NCBI GenBank assembly: GCA_024516035.1
Contig: CM044957.1
Location: 49,968,085-50,032,084 of the forward strand
Reading direction: 5' to 3'
Length of the DNA: 64,000 nt
Source: Bactericera cockerelli
Lineage: Eukaryota > Arthropoda > Insecta > Hemiptera > Triozidae
Below the pieces are notes generated by a model, which worked only from the letters and a program-made list of their open reading frames with translations, searched no databases and had not been told where the DNA came from. Shown here piece by piece: positions 11,625 to 21,190 of the stretch. Numbering within the stretch: the first letter of the stretch is position 1; each line of letters opens with the position of its first letter. A program made the position numbers and the translations under genes.

Positions 11625-11830
11625 TTATATAGACCTGAGGCATGGCCTTCTATGTATTTTTCCTAACCCTATGATAAACCCAAGGCATGGCTTTTTTTTT
11701 TACCTAACCCTACTGTAAACTCAAGTATTATCCCTAACCCTACTATATTCCTGAGGCATGGCCTTCTATGTATTTTAAATAACTCTACTATACACTGAAG
11801 GCATTGCCTTTCATTAGTTAGAGATTTAAA
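11625..11830 (+). repeat. Degraded copies of the 45-bp minisatellite
   Basis: GGCATGGCCTTCTATGTATT and CCTAACCCTA-TAAAC alternations are diverged units of the array found at 52308-52762. Confidence 0.75.
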
Positions 11831-12378
11831 AGATTTCCTTATAAAAGGCCGATTCTTCTATAAAAATGATAATTTTATAATTTTCATTTTCTTAAATGCC
11901 TAATGTAAAAAAGCATGGTCTTATTTCCGGGAGAGATACTCCTGGTGACCCCTGCAACAAGCCGGAGAGAATTCGGGTAAGAAAAGGTCAACGGGAGAGA
12001 ACTCATTACCTCACCTTGATAAGGTGATTACTAATTAATTTCTTTGGCATTTGTAAATCCAGGTGTTTTAGTGTCCCTCATAGGAGGCTCCGAGGTCTAT
12101 TTAGCATTGAAAGATAAACCTAATCATGTTGATTATAGAATCAAAAGGTCTTGCATTGCAAAATTATATATTATTTACTCACTTTGTGGACTCAGGGGGC
12201 CAAATCTGTGATCCAAATACATATTGACCTTAGAAAAATTAAATACGTACTGCTAAAACTATATCTTAAAAAAAAGACAACTTGGTACATTCACATTTTC
12301 CTAGCTTATTTACTTTTGTTATTCATAATGTTTCAGTAGTGTATGAACCTATATTTTCGTACAAAAAGAACTGATATC

Positions 12379-12914
12379 CCCCCAAAAACACCACTTCGTG
12401 GTTAAAAAAAGAAGAACGCCTCACTCAAAAGAATGATTATCATTAGCTAAAAATAAATGATATCAAATTGAGAACACCTTACCCCCTCTCTTTCTATATC
12501 TCTGCACTCCTCTCTGAATTTATTCCTCTTATGTTTATCTTTCTTTATCCTTTCTAGGGGTCATCCCAAACTTGATTTCTCTTTAAATTTACTTGTTGCA
12601 CGGCAATAAAAAAGGCGGTCGCGGTGTAATTTTCTCGATTCAAATCAAATAAGTTCAGAAAAATCATACTCCGACCGCCTTTGTTATTGCCGTGCAACAA
12701 GTAAATTTAAAGAGAAATCAAGTTTGGGATGACCCCTAGAAAGGATAAAGAAAGATAAACATAAGAGGAATAAATTCAGAGAGGAGTGCAGAGATATAGA
12801 AAGAGAGGGGGTAAGGTGTTCTCAATTTGATATCATTTATTTTTAGCTAATGATAATCATTCTTTTGAGTGAGGCGTTCTTCTTTTTTTAACCACGAAGT
12901 GGTGTTTTTGGGGG
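12379..12914. mobile_element. 536-bp near-perfect fold-back (palindromic) element
   Basis: The two arms of about 240 bp start with CCCCCAAAAACACCACTTCG, end near GGCGGTCG, and are almost perfect reverse complements around a spacer of about 55 bp (12623-12677). No ORF is present. No clear target-site duplication could be read. Confidence 0.92.
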
Positions 12915-12984
12915 CATACTATATGTATTAATGTTAAATTCCAACCGAGTTATTTTTCTTTCTATTTCCATTACAGGTAATTTA

Positions 12985-13130
12985 GTTAGTTATCACATTT
13001 GTGTTAATCACTTTCGTGATATCACAACTACTCAATCTCGTTTTACTAGATATACGCCGAATGAAACCCGAACTTGAACCACCGACCTCCAGGTTACAAG
13101 TCCACTGTTTTATCGATGAAGCTAAGAGAT
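12985..13130 (-). repeat. SINE family E
   Basis: Antisense copy: CTTTCGTGATATCACAACTA, then CCACCGACCTCCAGGTTACA. Confidence 0.75.
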
Positions 13131-13134
13131 TAGG

Positions 13135-13310
13135 TGAACAGATTGCCATAGGATAGGCAATATCCCCGCCCTCTAGTTAGGGCGTATGTGTATATTTATT
13201 TATCTATTTTTTTCCATTTTTATTCTTTAAATTGTTTCCATTTTTATAATAATAATTTGTACTGAACAAATGTCTTTTCATAACTAATAAAGTATTTAAT
13301 AATAATAAGC
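13135..13310 (+). repeat. Repeat family G
   Basis: AGATTGCCATAGGATAGGCA and CCCGCCCTCTAGTTAGG, ending AATAAAGTATT plus an AAT microsatellite. Confidence 0.7.
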
Positions 13311-13356
13311 TACTGAGATCTCTAGAAACAAATACCAAACCGTGCTAATGTATGCA

Positions 13357-13765
13357 AAAAAAAACACTGCCAATTCTGGACACAATACTTCCTCGTGATT
13401 GGTTCACATTGTATACAAATGGTAATTTTGAGATTTTATAATTAATCACTTGTATCTCCAAAACAGTTTAATCAATTTTCTTCAAATTTGTTATGTAAAA
13501 CGCTTATATGCAATGCGTATTACGCATATACATATAAAATTTCATCAAAATCAGGTGTACCGTTCACGAGATATAAGCGTTTAAGTAAAAAGTAAGATTT
13601 GTGCGTTACAAGGAATATTTTTAACAGACAGACAGACTGACACAAAACCAAAGTTGCTCAGGAGCTTATAAATTGGAGCAAAAAATATTATTATTTTTCA
13701 AAAACGAACACAATACTTCCGAATTCTAATATTAGAAATTCCTCGGAAGTCAATCTATGTATCTA
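13357..13765 (+). repeat. Repeat family H
   Basis: Starts ACACTGCCAATTCTGGACAC and ends at CTAATATTAGAAATTCCTCG. It contains the conserved phrases ATCAATTTTCTTCAAATTTG and TTCACGAGATATAAGCGTTT. Other copies: 15338-16040, 42826-43090, 43975-44410, 36925-37145. Confidence 0.75.
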
Positions 13766-13849
13766 TCTTCTACGATATTAAAGTTATGTTTTTCAACTTT
13801 ACAGTTATACAAACGACTTTCTCGGAAGTAATTCAAGCTATACACATCC

Positions 13850-13980
13850 GCCCAAAAGACCGACACACCAGAAACTGTAAACTGTTCCCGACCGATGTGT
13901 AAACGTGATGTGGATCGAACCCAGGCCCCCGCACTGCTAGGCGCCCACGGGTACCACCGTTATGCTCTCCTAATTTTCAA
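13850..13980 (-). repeat. tRNA-like SINE (unclassified)
   Basis: The antisense B box TGGATCGAACCCAGG and CGGGTACCACCGTTATGCTC look like a tRNA-derived head. Confidence 0.55.
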
Positions 13981-14198
13981 CCGTGTTCCATTGATATGGT
14001 AATGCGCCCGTAGACAAGTGACCGGCACAGTTATAGCTGCTATATGGATGACCTAGTTTTCGGCGCGAGAGACAAAGATCCATTCTCTAACACATGAGGC
14101 AAACTTTTCGAAAGGGATTCGTGGTTTCGTGGATGTTGAACATGTATAACATGTAAAGTAATTGTATAATAAATAAGATAATAAGTAATATATAATAC

Positions 14199-14403
14199 TC
14201 TTTAGTGGAAGGTAACCACCAGGCGAGGTTAATACTTAAAGCATTTCCTACCACCTAAGCCTCAGAGTCTCATTATTATGTGGTCATAAACTCAATTAAG
14301 TTATTGAGGAAAAATTCATGCACTGGGTGGGATTCGAACCAACGGATCCCCACGCTACCTGGATTACCAGACTAGCGTCTTAACCACTGGAGTACCAATG
14401 CAC
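14199..14403 (-). repeat. SINE family A
   Basis: Near full-length antisense copy, with GGGTGGGATTCGAACCAACG and the CTCTTTAGTGGAAGGTAACC end. Confidence 0.85.
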
Positions 14404-14439
14404 GGTATAGTCTGTACCAAATAAGTAATGTATTTAAAG

Positions 14440-14595
14440 CACAAATAATGATTACAAATAAATGAAAAATGGAAACACTATATATAAACAATAAAGAAAA
14501 AAAAATACATAAATATAAATATACACAGGCACATGTCCTAACTAAAGGGCGGGGTTATTGCCCATGGCAAACTCTTCCACCCAACCCCTGTGTAT
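14440..14595 (-). repeat. Repeat family G
   Basis: Intact at GGAAACACTATATATAAAC, the site equivalent to where the 982-bp element inserted in the copy at 9115-10290. A partial second piece follows at 14655-14690. Confidence 0.7.
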
Positions 14596-14829
14596 ATACC
14601 TAAGACCGTGCGTACCTGACCGATTGGCACAGAGTATAGTGCGAGCATTGAGCTAGGAGTGGGGAGTAAATCTCTTCCACCCAACCCTTTTATGTAATAA
14701 TATTGAAGATATCAAAATATTGTACGAGAGTTGACCACTTCGAAACCATACATAAAACTCCCAAATCTAACAGAATTTTGTCAAAAAAGTAACTGGTGGA
14801 GTTACCAATGGCGGAATTCCGATTGGTGG

Positions 14830-14960
14830 TTGGTAGAATTTTAGCGTAAACTTGAAGGTATCGACAATTTTATGGAAATTTTTGTGGACTCTAATGATCG
14901 AACCCGGAACCTTCTGCCTGCGAAGAGCGTATATTACCACTGAGCTAATCGTGCACCTGA
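14830..14960 (-). repeat. tRNA-like SINE (unclassified)
   Basis: Antisense GATCGAACCCGGAACCTTCT and TATTACCACTGAGCTAATCG give a tRNA-like head. Confidence 0.55.
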
Positions 14961-15263
14961 CTAAATTAACCTCTCTATTTAAAGTGAAAACAATACAATA
15001 CAAAGAAATCATACATGGGTACAAATTTACAATGTATTTACAAAGAAATCACACAAATTGTACCCATGTACATTGTACAGGTATGATGATTTCTTGTAAA
15101 TATAATTTGTAAATCTTGTAAATACAAACGAACATAAGTATTGTTGTTTTCAATTTTTCTTGAATGATTGTAAACAATGTCATGTTTTAGATAAAACTAA
15201 AATAAAAAATAATACAATGGTCTGTTTATCCTGCAAGAATAAGACCAAAGAGTCCCCTTACTC

Positions 15264-16162
15264 CAGGGGTTCCCAAACTGTGGTCCGCGAGAAGGTTTCA
15301 AGTGGTTCGCGATGTGGTCCCTAAAGAAAGAAAGAAAAAAAAAACACTGCCAATTATGGACTCTATACTTCCTCGTGATTGTTTCACATTGTTAACACGT
15401 GCCAATTTTGAGATTTTATACTAAATTACTTGTATCTCCAAAACGACTGCACCGATTTTCTTCAAATTTGTTTTATATGGTAGAAAATCGTTTTTTCTAC
15501 ATTCTAGATTCCACAAAAATTTCTGTATCGGCAAGTCGTGGTCCTTATTTTTTGACTTTTTTGACCAAAATTTCGGATTTTCTTAAATATCAGAGTCTAA
15601 TTATAATTAATTAAAAAATATATATAAATAGCCTATTTAAAACAATTATATGCATACACACACAAAATTTCATTAAAATCGGGTGTACCGTTCACGAGAT
15701 ATAAGCGTTTAAGTAAAAAATTAGTGGTCAGGCGCATGGGCTCTTTCACCAAGAACCGCTAGTACGAATTAGATGAATTTAAAATGGGACCATCTACAGA
15801 ATGTCTCCTAGATGTGTGCAAAATTTCATCAAAATCGGTTGAGTAGTTTCCGAGATTTGCGCGTTACAAGGAATCGTTTTAACAGACCGACAGGCGGACA
15901 CAAAACCAAATTTGCTCAGGAGGTTATGAAACGTCCAGAAATCTGAAAAAAATTGAAATCGGAGCAAAAAAATATTTTTTTTTACAAAAACGAACACAAT
16001 ACTTCCGATTTCTAATATTAGAAATTTCTCGGAAGTAAAAACAAAACAAATGTCCTTACAAAGAAAAAAATCCTCTAAGTTTTGTTGAAATTTATCTGTG
16101 GTCCGTGGAAAATTATGCAAATCTAAAGTAGTCCGTGGCTTGAGAAAGTTTGGGTACCCCTG
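15264..16162. mobile_element. hAT MITE with 8-bp target duplication, interrupted by family H
   Basis: The left end CAGGGGTTCCCAAACTGTGG and right end AAAGTTTGGGTACCCCTG are hAT-type inverted termini. The flanks are CCTTACTC (15256-15263) and CTTTACTC (16163-16170), an 8-bp duplication with one mismatch. GTGGTCCGCG motifs lie near both ends. The interior 15338-16040 is a family H repeat. Confidence 0.85.
15338..16040 (+). repeat. Repeat family H, longest copy
   Basis: Runs from ACACTGCCAATTATGGACTC to TAGAAATTTCTCGGAAGTAA. Internal phrases such as AAAATTTCATCAAAATCGG occur twice. Nested in the hAT MITE. Confidence 0.8.
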
Positions 16163-16371
16163 CTTTACTCTCACAGTCTGAGAGACTAAAGAGTGAAAAC
16201 GGAAAAGAAAAGCTGTACTAGATGTACTTCCTACCTACTCCTGCAAACTTCCGAACTTTTCCTCCGTGGCAAAAAACACGGGCATGCGTACGGACACAAA
16301 TCATGCAGTGTGTAGGCCCCTTGCTGAATTTCACTTTGAAGAAATGTTTTCAATCTTCCCGAGCGGAACAA

Positions 16372-16451
16372 GGTAGCGTGGCCGAGTGGTCTAAGGCGCT
16401 GGTTTTAGGCACCAGTCCGAAAGGGCGTGGGTTCGAATCCCACCGCTGCCA
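16372..16451 (+). tRNA. tRNA-Leu(TAG)
   Basis: A complete cloverleaf can be read: acceptor stem GGTAGCG pairs with CGCTGCC, with discriminator A. The D arm is GCC/GGC. The anticodon stem CTGGT/ACCAG encloses loop TTTAGGC, giving anticodon TAG (Leu, CUA codons). A variable arm CC-GAAA-GG and T arm GTGGG/CCCAC with TTCGAAT loop follow. A box (TGGCCGAGTGG) and B box (GGTTCGAATCC) are intact. Seven Ts starting three bases downstream (16454-16460) form a Pol III terminator. Unlike the many tRNA-like SINE heads here, all stems pair and no SINE body follows, so this is most likely a functional gene. Confidence 0.95.
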
Positions 16452-16453
16452 GA

Positions 16454-16460
16454 TTTTTTT
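16454..16460 (+). terminator. Pol III terminator of tRNA-Leu
   Basis: A run of seven T residues lies three bases after the tRNA discriminator base, the standard RNA polymerase III stop. Confidence 0.85.
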
Positions 16461-17400
16461 GAGAAACTAATTTGTATACACTACAGTAATTCATCAAGCG
16501 AAACAACGGTCGTTTCGCGGGAGAACGCCTCTCAGAAACTACAGTGATGTACCGGTGAATATAATTTATATGTAATTTGTCGCATTGAAAAGTCCATGTT
16601 GCTATGAAAAATAGTCATTGGAAATCAACCGAGGCGACCGACGTACCAGATCTTAGACTTGACTTAATTTTTTTTTTTTTTTTTTTTTAAATATTCACGG
16701 TCAATAACTTAAGTTTTATTCATAAATTTTACGGTTTAGAAAAGATTCATTTACATAATCTTGTATACAATATTCGTAACTTTTCATTTTATAAATAAAA
16801 CAATGCACTCATTTCTTCAGAAGGCAATGCTGACAACACACTGGCAGCATTGCCCCTCTGAATCGCCAAACTTATTTTCTCTGTTAAATAGCTCTTTGAT
16901 CTTGGGTCTCCAGTTTTATCAATAGTCATTTATTTTATCAAAAATCAATTATTTATAACAAAGGAATATGTTTCCAAAATAAATAATTGTTTATTTACCA
17001 ATTACATCTGACTATCACAAACTAAGTGAGTATGCACCTAGGTAAACACAAGATAGTAGGTAACTCTTAATTGTAAAATTGAGGAAACAAAAAAATGAAC
17101 TAAAAAAGTATAATATGGTAGCGAGGAGAACGAATGAGGTGGGCCTTAAATTTTATTTCTTTTTATAATGTTTATGATGAGAGTTTACGGCCTTATTAAT
17201 TTCAGAGCAATGAAACAAGAGCCATTTCAGGCATTTATTACTCATGATATCACTTCTTTTTAGGAAACAGCATTCTCCTTCTTTTTTTTAACACAAAGTG
17301 TAATTTTTGTAGATATACATTACACCATGACTTGGACCTTGGAGAATTGCTTCAATACTAGCCAAGACAATTATTCTATAAACTTAAAAAAACTAGTATG
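16461..17400. other. Unassigned AT-rich stretch
   Basis: Downstream of tRNA-Leu; holds a T-run at about 16669-16688 and no recognised gene or repeat. Confidence 0.4.
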
Positions 17401-17407
17401 AAATTAA

Positions 17408-17545
17408 ACTCGCCCATCAGAGGGGAGACATACTACAAAATGGGCAAGCTACAACACAGACCATACGCGTCCAAAGCAACTGCTGTTTTCTGGTAACGAC
17501 ATAAAACAAGATTGTGAAACACTCATCTTTCAAAATAAATTAAAG
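17408..17545 (+). repeat. SINE family B, 3' half
   Basis: CTCGCCCATCAGAGGGGAGA through CACTCATCTTT; the tRNA head is missing. Confidence 0.75.
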
Positions 17546-19060
17546 TATATCCACGGCACATTGCATAAATACATTAATCACGGGCGTAAATAACTGTACA
17601 CCAGTGTAGTGTGTACACCGGATTCTAAAATTTACGAATTCAGGGCTCTTCCAACCTTTATGGTGTAATCATTTTTACTTAAGGTCAACCTTAAAAAGTT
17701 ATAACCATCGATATCTCGAGAACGGTAAGGAGCTAGAAACTTGAATTTGTTTTATGAGAAGTTGATTTTATTTACCACACACACAAACCACAAATCTGTT
17801 GATCAAAATCAGCAGCATACTTCGGCCGGAGGGCCACTCCTTTGGATTGGTTGAATGTATATAAAAAAAAATAAACTTGTCTTCAAATAAAAAATAGGGG
17901 TTTACTCGGATCATTTTTTTTTTTTTCTTCTTGATATTGTGACTTTTTTGGAACCCGGTCTCGTTTTACTGGTAGCCTACTTAGGGGGGTCCCCCACTTG
18001 GACTAACTTTTTCATTATTCAACTTAGATGGGGATTGTGACGTATCAAATCCAATGATTTTGAGATGCTGATTACGAATTTTACATTGATTTTTTGGCTA
18101 ACTGTTACGGTTGAGTCACCAGTGGCGGAATTGGACTGATTTTCGAGTGATAAGGAAAGTCATGTGGTGTCACACCAGATTTTTTTTGTAAATTCTACTT
18201 TTGAGGTCTACGGGACCTCACATAAACATGACATATTGTGTTGCTCCCACTCCTATAAATGGTCTGACTCATGCTTCACAGAGCAAAGGAGATATCAAAA
18301 TAAACCGTTTTTGACTTTGGTATTCAGTATTCATCATAAAGAAAAATCATTTTTCATGTTTTTAGTGACAAAACAAATAAAACGCATTTTTTCATCCGCA
18401 TGTACATGATATGGTATCTTCTCTGGACTTGGCTAATGAAGTGTTTAGTGACCAAAGCATATCTTAATAATAATAATAAAAGGTAACCTAACAAAGGCAA
18501 AGCATAAATTATTAAAGCTATTCACCCCAGAACTAAGTACTGATATGCCACACAATATGGAAGGAAAGTAGTTTTACGCTAAGTAAATTGTCATGTCATA
18601 AGGTAAAGATCATTTCCTTAGGTCTGGTACAGTACAGGGGTTATTACTATGAGTTATAGGTCAAAATTATTCTTCACTAACCATGTAATAATAATCTGTT
18701 AACACGTTCATCGCCGCAATATTTTATAAAACTTATTGTTCTCTGCCAAACTTGTTCAGCCAAAATTGACATGTTCTTAAAAATTGACATAATTATATCA
18801 AGTTGTAGCTCTGTTCCAGGACAATCATAATCCCATAAGAAATACATTGAAATAAAAGCCCTATATAGGGTTTTAGTGTACAGAAACTTTTCACATCTTT
18901 TAAAACCCCCAGGAGGGTTTACGGTAAGGGTCAATAAAATCAATAAAGCCCCCTTGTGGGTTTTTGATACCAGCTCTATTTCTAAAAAAGCTATATGGGT
19001 TTACAGCGCTGAACCTGTTAAATAACATGCATTTATTTCCTCTAGTTCCTCTCTAACAAT
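17546..19060. other. Probable intronic sequence of CNOT6, unassigned
   Basis: No CNOT6 exonuclease exon was recognised. 17900-18140 resembles the ends of the dispersed family carrying GTGGCGGAATT (compare 11240). 18380-19060 shows no repeat. Confidence 0.4.
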
Positions 19061-19124
19061 ACTGATTGTCATCTTGCTCTAGTATTGGAAGAAACAACAT
19101 TCACAAGTGAAGGTAAAATCTTAC

Positions 19125-19300
19125 CTTGTAAGCTGTCCAGGAGATATGAGAGCAGTTTCTGGGTTCCGTTGGGCTCATTGTAAATTTTCATGTACTCCTT
19201 GCCCAGTGGGTTTCCGTGCAGTCCCAAGATTTGCACTTGGAACAGTTTTCCAAGCTCATAGGGTAAAGTGCGCAGATTGTTATTGGTCAAACAAAGCTCC
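19125..19300 (-). CDS. CNOT6: CNOT6/CCR4, third coding exon (last LRRs and linker)
   Basis: The 176-nt exon starts after acceptor GTTTCAG at 19301 and ends at donor CAAG|GTAAGA (19124). It supplies ELCLTNNNLRTLPYELGKL, then FQVQILGLHGNPLGKEYMK and IYNEPNGTQKLLSYLLDSLQ. LPYELGKLFQxQxLGLxGNPL and the EPNGTxxLL-YLLD-L block are hallmarks of CCR4/CNOT6 rather than of other LRR proteins, and the wording is close to insect twin as I remember it. The exon ends in phase 1. The next exons should encode the exonuclease-endonuclease-phosphatase domain (family motifs such as MCYNVLCDKYA and SLQEVE). None was recognised on the minus strand down to position 1, so either the next intron exceeds about 19 kb or this is an LRR-only truncated locus. 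Confidence 0.92.
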
Positions 19301-19403
19301 CTGAAACATTATTCATTATAAAGGTTTACACAATTTACACATGGCAATATTATTTTCGATGAATTTCTAATATTAGAATTCAGAAGTCAGCAAGTTCAAA
19401 AGT

Positions 19404-19518
19404 TATCATATTTGTTTTGTGATATCACAACTACTCAATCTACGCTGAAACTGGGACTTGAACCACTGACCTCCAGGTTGCAGGTCCGCCGCCTTACTGA
19501 TCAAGCTACTGAGGTTAG
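19404..19518 (-). repeat. SINE family E in CNOT6 intron 3
   Basis: Antisense copy with CCACTGACCTCCAGGTTGCA, downstream (3') of the third coding exon's acceptor side, i.e. in the intron between exons 2 and 3. Confidence 0.7.
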
Positions 19519-19529
19519 TATTGAGGACG

Positions 19530-19910
19530 GACATCAGAAGTATTGTGTTAGTTTTAGTAAAAAAATTGTTTTCTTGCTCCGATTTTTTTCATAATTCTGG
19601 ATGAACCTCCTGAGCAAATTTGGTTTTGTATATGTATGTCAGCAAATTTGGTTTTGTTTATGTATGTCTGGTTTTGATACTAGAGGCCTCAATTATTGTA
19701 AGTGGTCCATTTCAAATTCATAAACTTCACACTGGCAAATTTTGCAGATAGAGGCATGGTTTTTATCTCCAAGATCTGCTAGTTTTAATTTTATGAAATT
19801 CAAATGGGACCATATACATATAATGTGTTTCTTATGTGTACAAAATTTCATTGAAATCTGTTCTGTAGTTTCTGAGATTTGTGTGATGCAAAAAATAGCA
19901 ATAACAGATG
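19530..19910 (-). repeat. Diverged family H fragment in CNOT6 intron
   Basis: CCTCCTGAGCAAATTTGGTTTTG (split), CAAAATTTCATTGAAATCTG and TAGTTTCTGAGATTTGTG are family H phrases, rearranged in orientation. Confidence 0.5.
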
Positions 19911-20230
19911 GACTGACCAACAGACTTTTCTTTGCATGTAATTTTAGACTCAAGCATGTGTGTGGCCCCAAAAAAGCCAATGGTTTCAACAGAAAGGAAA
20001 TAAAATCATATGTACTTTTACTTCTCAATTTCAAAAGGCAAATTTCAATCTTATTGAAAGTTTGAATTAGGAGAACTAATCTGTTTCAAATTAGTTGTTC
20101 ATTGCATCACTTTGACAGAAAGATGGGATAATAAGAGGAATCCAAACATACACAGGGACTCACAGAAGCCAAAATGGCAGGTAATACAATTTAGAAAAAA
20201 CTTCTGAACAGACACATTTCGTAAACTCAC

Positions 20231-20417
20231 CTCAAAAAAATAAGATCCCCAATTTCTGAAGGTAGATATCTGAGCTTGTTGTTTGAAATGTCTAGAGTTT
20301 GCAAATTAACGAGCAACGAGATATCACCTGACAATCTTGACAGAGAATTATCCGTCATGTACAGGGCTGTCAGGTGGGTGAATTGCCAGAGAGATGGACT
20401 GAGATTTCTGACATTTC
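20231..20417 (-). CDS. CNOT6: CNOT6/CCR4, second coding exon (leucine-rich repeats 1-3)
   Basis: This 187-nt exon lies between acceptor TTTTCAG|GAAATG (20418) and donor TTGAG|GTGAGT (20230). With one base from the previous exon it encodes TGNVRNLSPSLW followed by three LRR segments (LTALYMTDNSL, LQTLDISNNKL, LPSEIGDLIFL). These carry the LxxLxLxxNxL spacing of the CCR4 LRR domain, which in this family contacts CNOT7/CAF1. Phase is 1 on entry and 2 on exit, and 2+183+2 bases fit exactly. There is no stop or frameshift, so this does not look like a decayed copy. It is continuous with exons at 21074-21190 and 19125-19300. Confidence 0.9.
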
Positions 20418-20783
20418 CTGAAAATAATTAATACATAATATTAGATGAATTGAAGGAAAAAGATGAATGGATACAAACTGGCATAGGTATAAATTTGCAA
20501 AGGGGGGAGGGTGTGTATAGATTCTTCCCTAAAAATTATGCCTGTTCTCTTCCCTCCATCTACAAACTCATTTGATTTAATCACACAAAAAAGTTTCTTG
20601 ATTTTAATTTTTGTTTTCATTTCTCCATTTCTTTTATGGCTCTTAGGGGGTTTGAACCCCTAATTTCCCTCTTACCTACGCCAGTGTCAAGACACATAAT
20701 TTACCTACTTTAACTTTCCATCGGGCAAAATGCTAAATCCAAGACTTTTTTACAAGATGAGTATTTTACAGGTTTTCATTTTA

Positions 20784-21030
20784 TAGCCATGAGACATTGG
20801 CTACTGTAGATGCCTGAGGTCTGTGTTGTAGCTTGCCCATTCCATAGTATGACTCCCCTCTGATGGGCGACAAGTGACACAATACTTTCCATTTAGTTTC
20901 TGGGTCAACACAAGTTCATGAGAAGGTACCTCAACTAGCTGTAACCAAATCTTTAGTACAATTTTTTGTCTGCTCTGAGGATTAAACCCAGGACCGAACA
21001 GCAAGCTGAGCTAAATGCTCCTCATCACTA
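20784..21030 (-). repeat. SINE family B in CNOT6 intron 1
   Basis: Antisense, diverged: CTACTGTAGATGCCTGAGGTC, GACTCCCCTCTGATGGGCGA and TCTGGGTCAACAC, ending in a head-like GAGCTAAATGC. Confidence 0.75.
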
Positions 21031-21073
21031 AGTTAATCGCTTGCTCAGTCATCAACATTTGCAAACTACTTGC

Positions 21074-21190
21074 CTGTTATCTCCATCTCAGACCAATAGG
21101 ACTTCTTGCCAGCTGCAACCTCTTCTGTAGACATAATATTATATTGCCGTCTGTTTGAGTTTTCCTTGTTTGCTCTAGACATGATAGTAA
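21074..21190 (-). CDS. CNOT6: CCR4-NOT deadenylase subunit CNOT6/CCR4 (twin), first coding exon
   Basis: This exon encodes the first 36 codons of the CCR4-type poly(A) exonuclease, which as part of the cytoplasmic CCR4-NOT complex shortens mRNA poly(A) tails. The ATG is at 21182; the exon begins at 21190 after a good acceptor (pyrimidine-rich, ending TTGCAG), so eight bases of 5'UTR precede the start and an upstream non-coding exon must lie at higher coordinates. The peptide starts MSRANKENSNRRQYNIMS and continues EEVAAGKKSYWSEMEIT, matching the conserved family N-terminus (IMSxEExAxGKKSxWxExEIxG). The phase-1 donor is CAG|GCAAGT at 21073, a GC rather than GT donor; no GT nearby keeps the frame. 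Joining to the next exon gives an unbroken LRR reading frame, which supports the whole model. Identification is from remembered family sequence, not a search. Confidence 0.9.

Noticed and set aside
15794..16174. 126-codon minus-strand ORF
   Set aside because: It is the reverse strand of repeat family H; similar ORFs appear in other H copies with different breaks.
16222..16470. 82-codon ORF with SVAEWSKALVLGTSPKGRGF
   Set aside because: This phrase is the familiar translation of a tRNA-Leu gene; the tRNA is the real feature.
18677..18943. Possible further CNOT6 exon downstream of the third exon
   Set aside because: The 88-codon ORF lacks any exonuclease-domain motif and has no fitting phase-1 acceptor.
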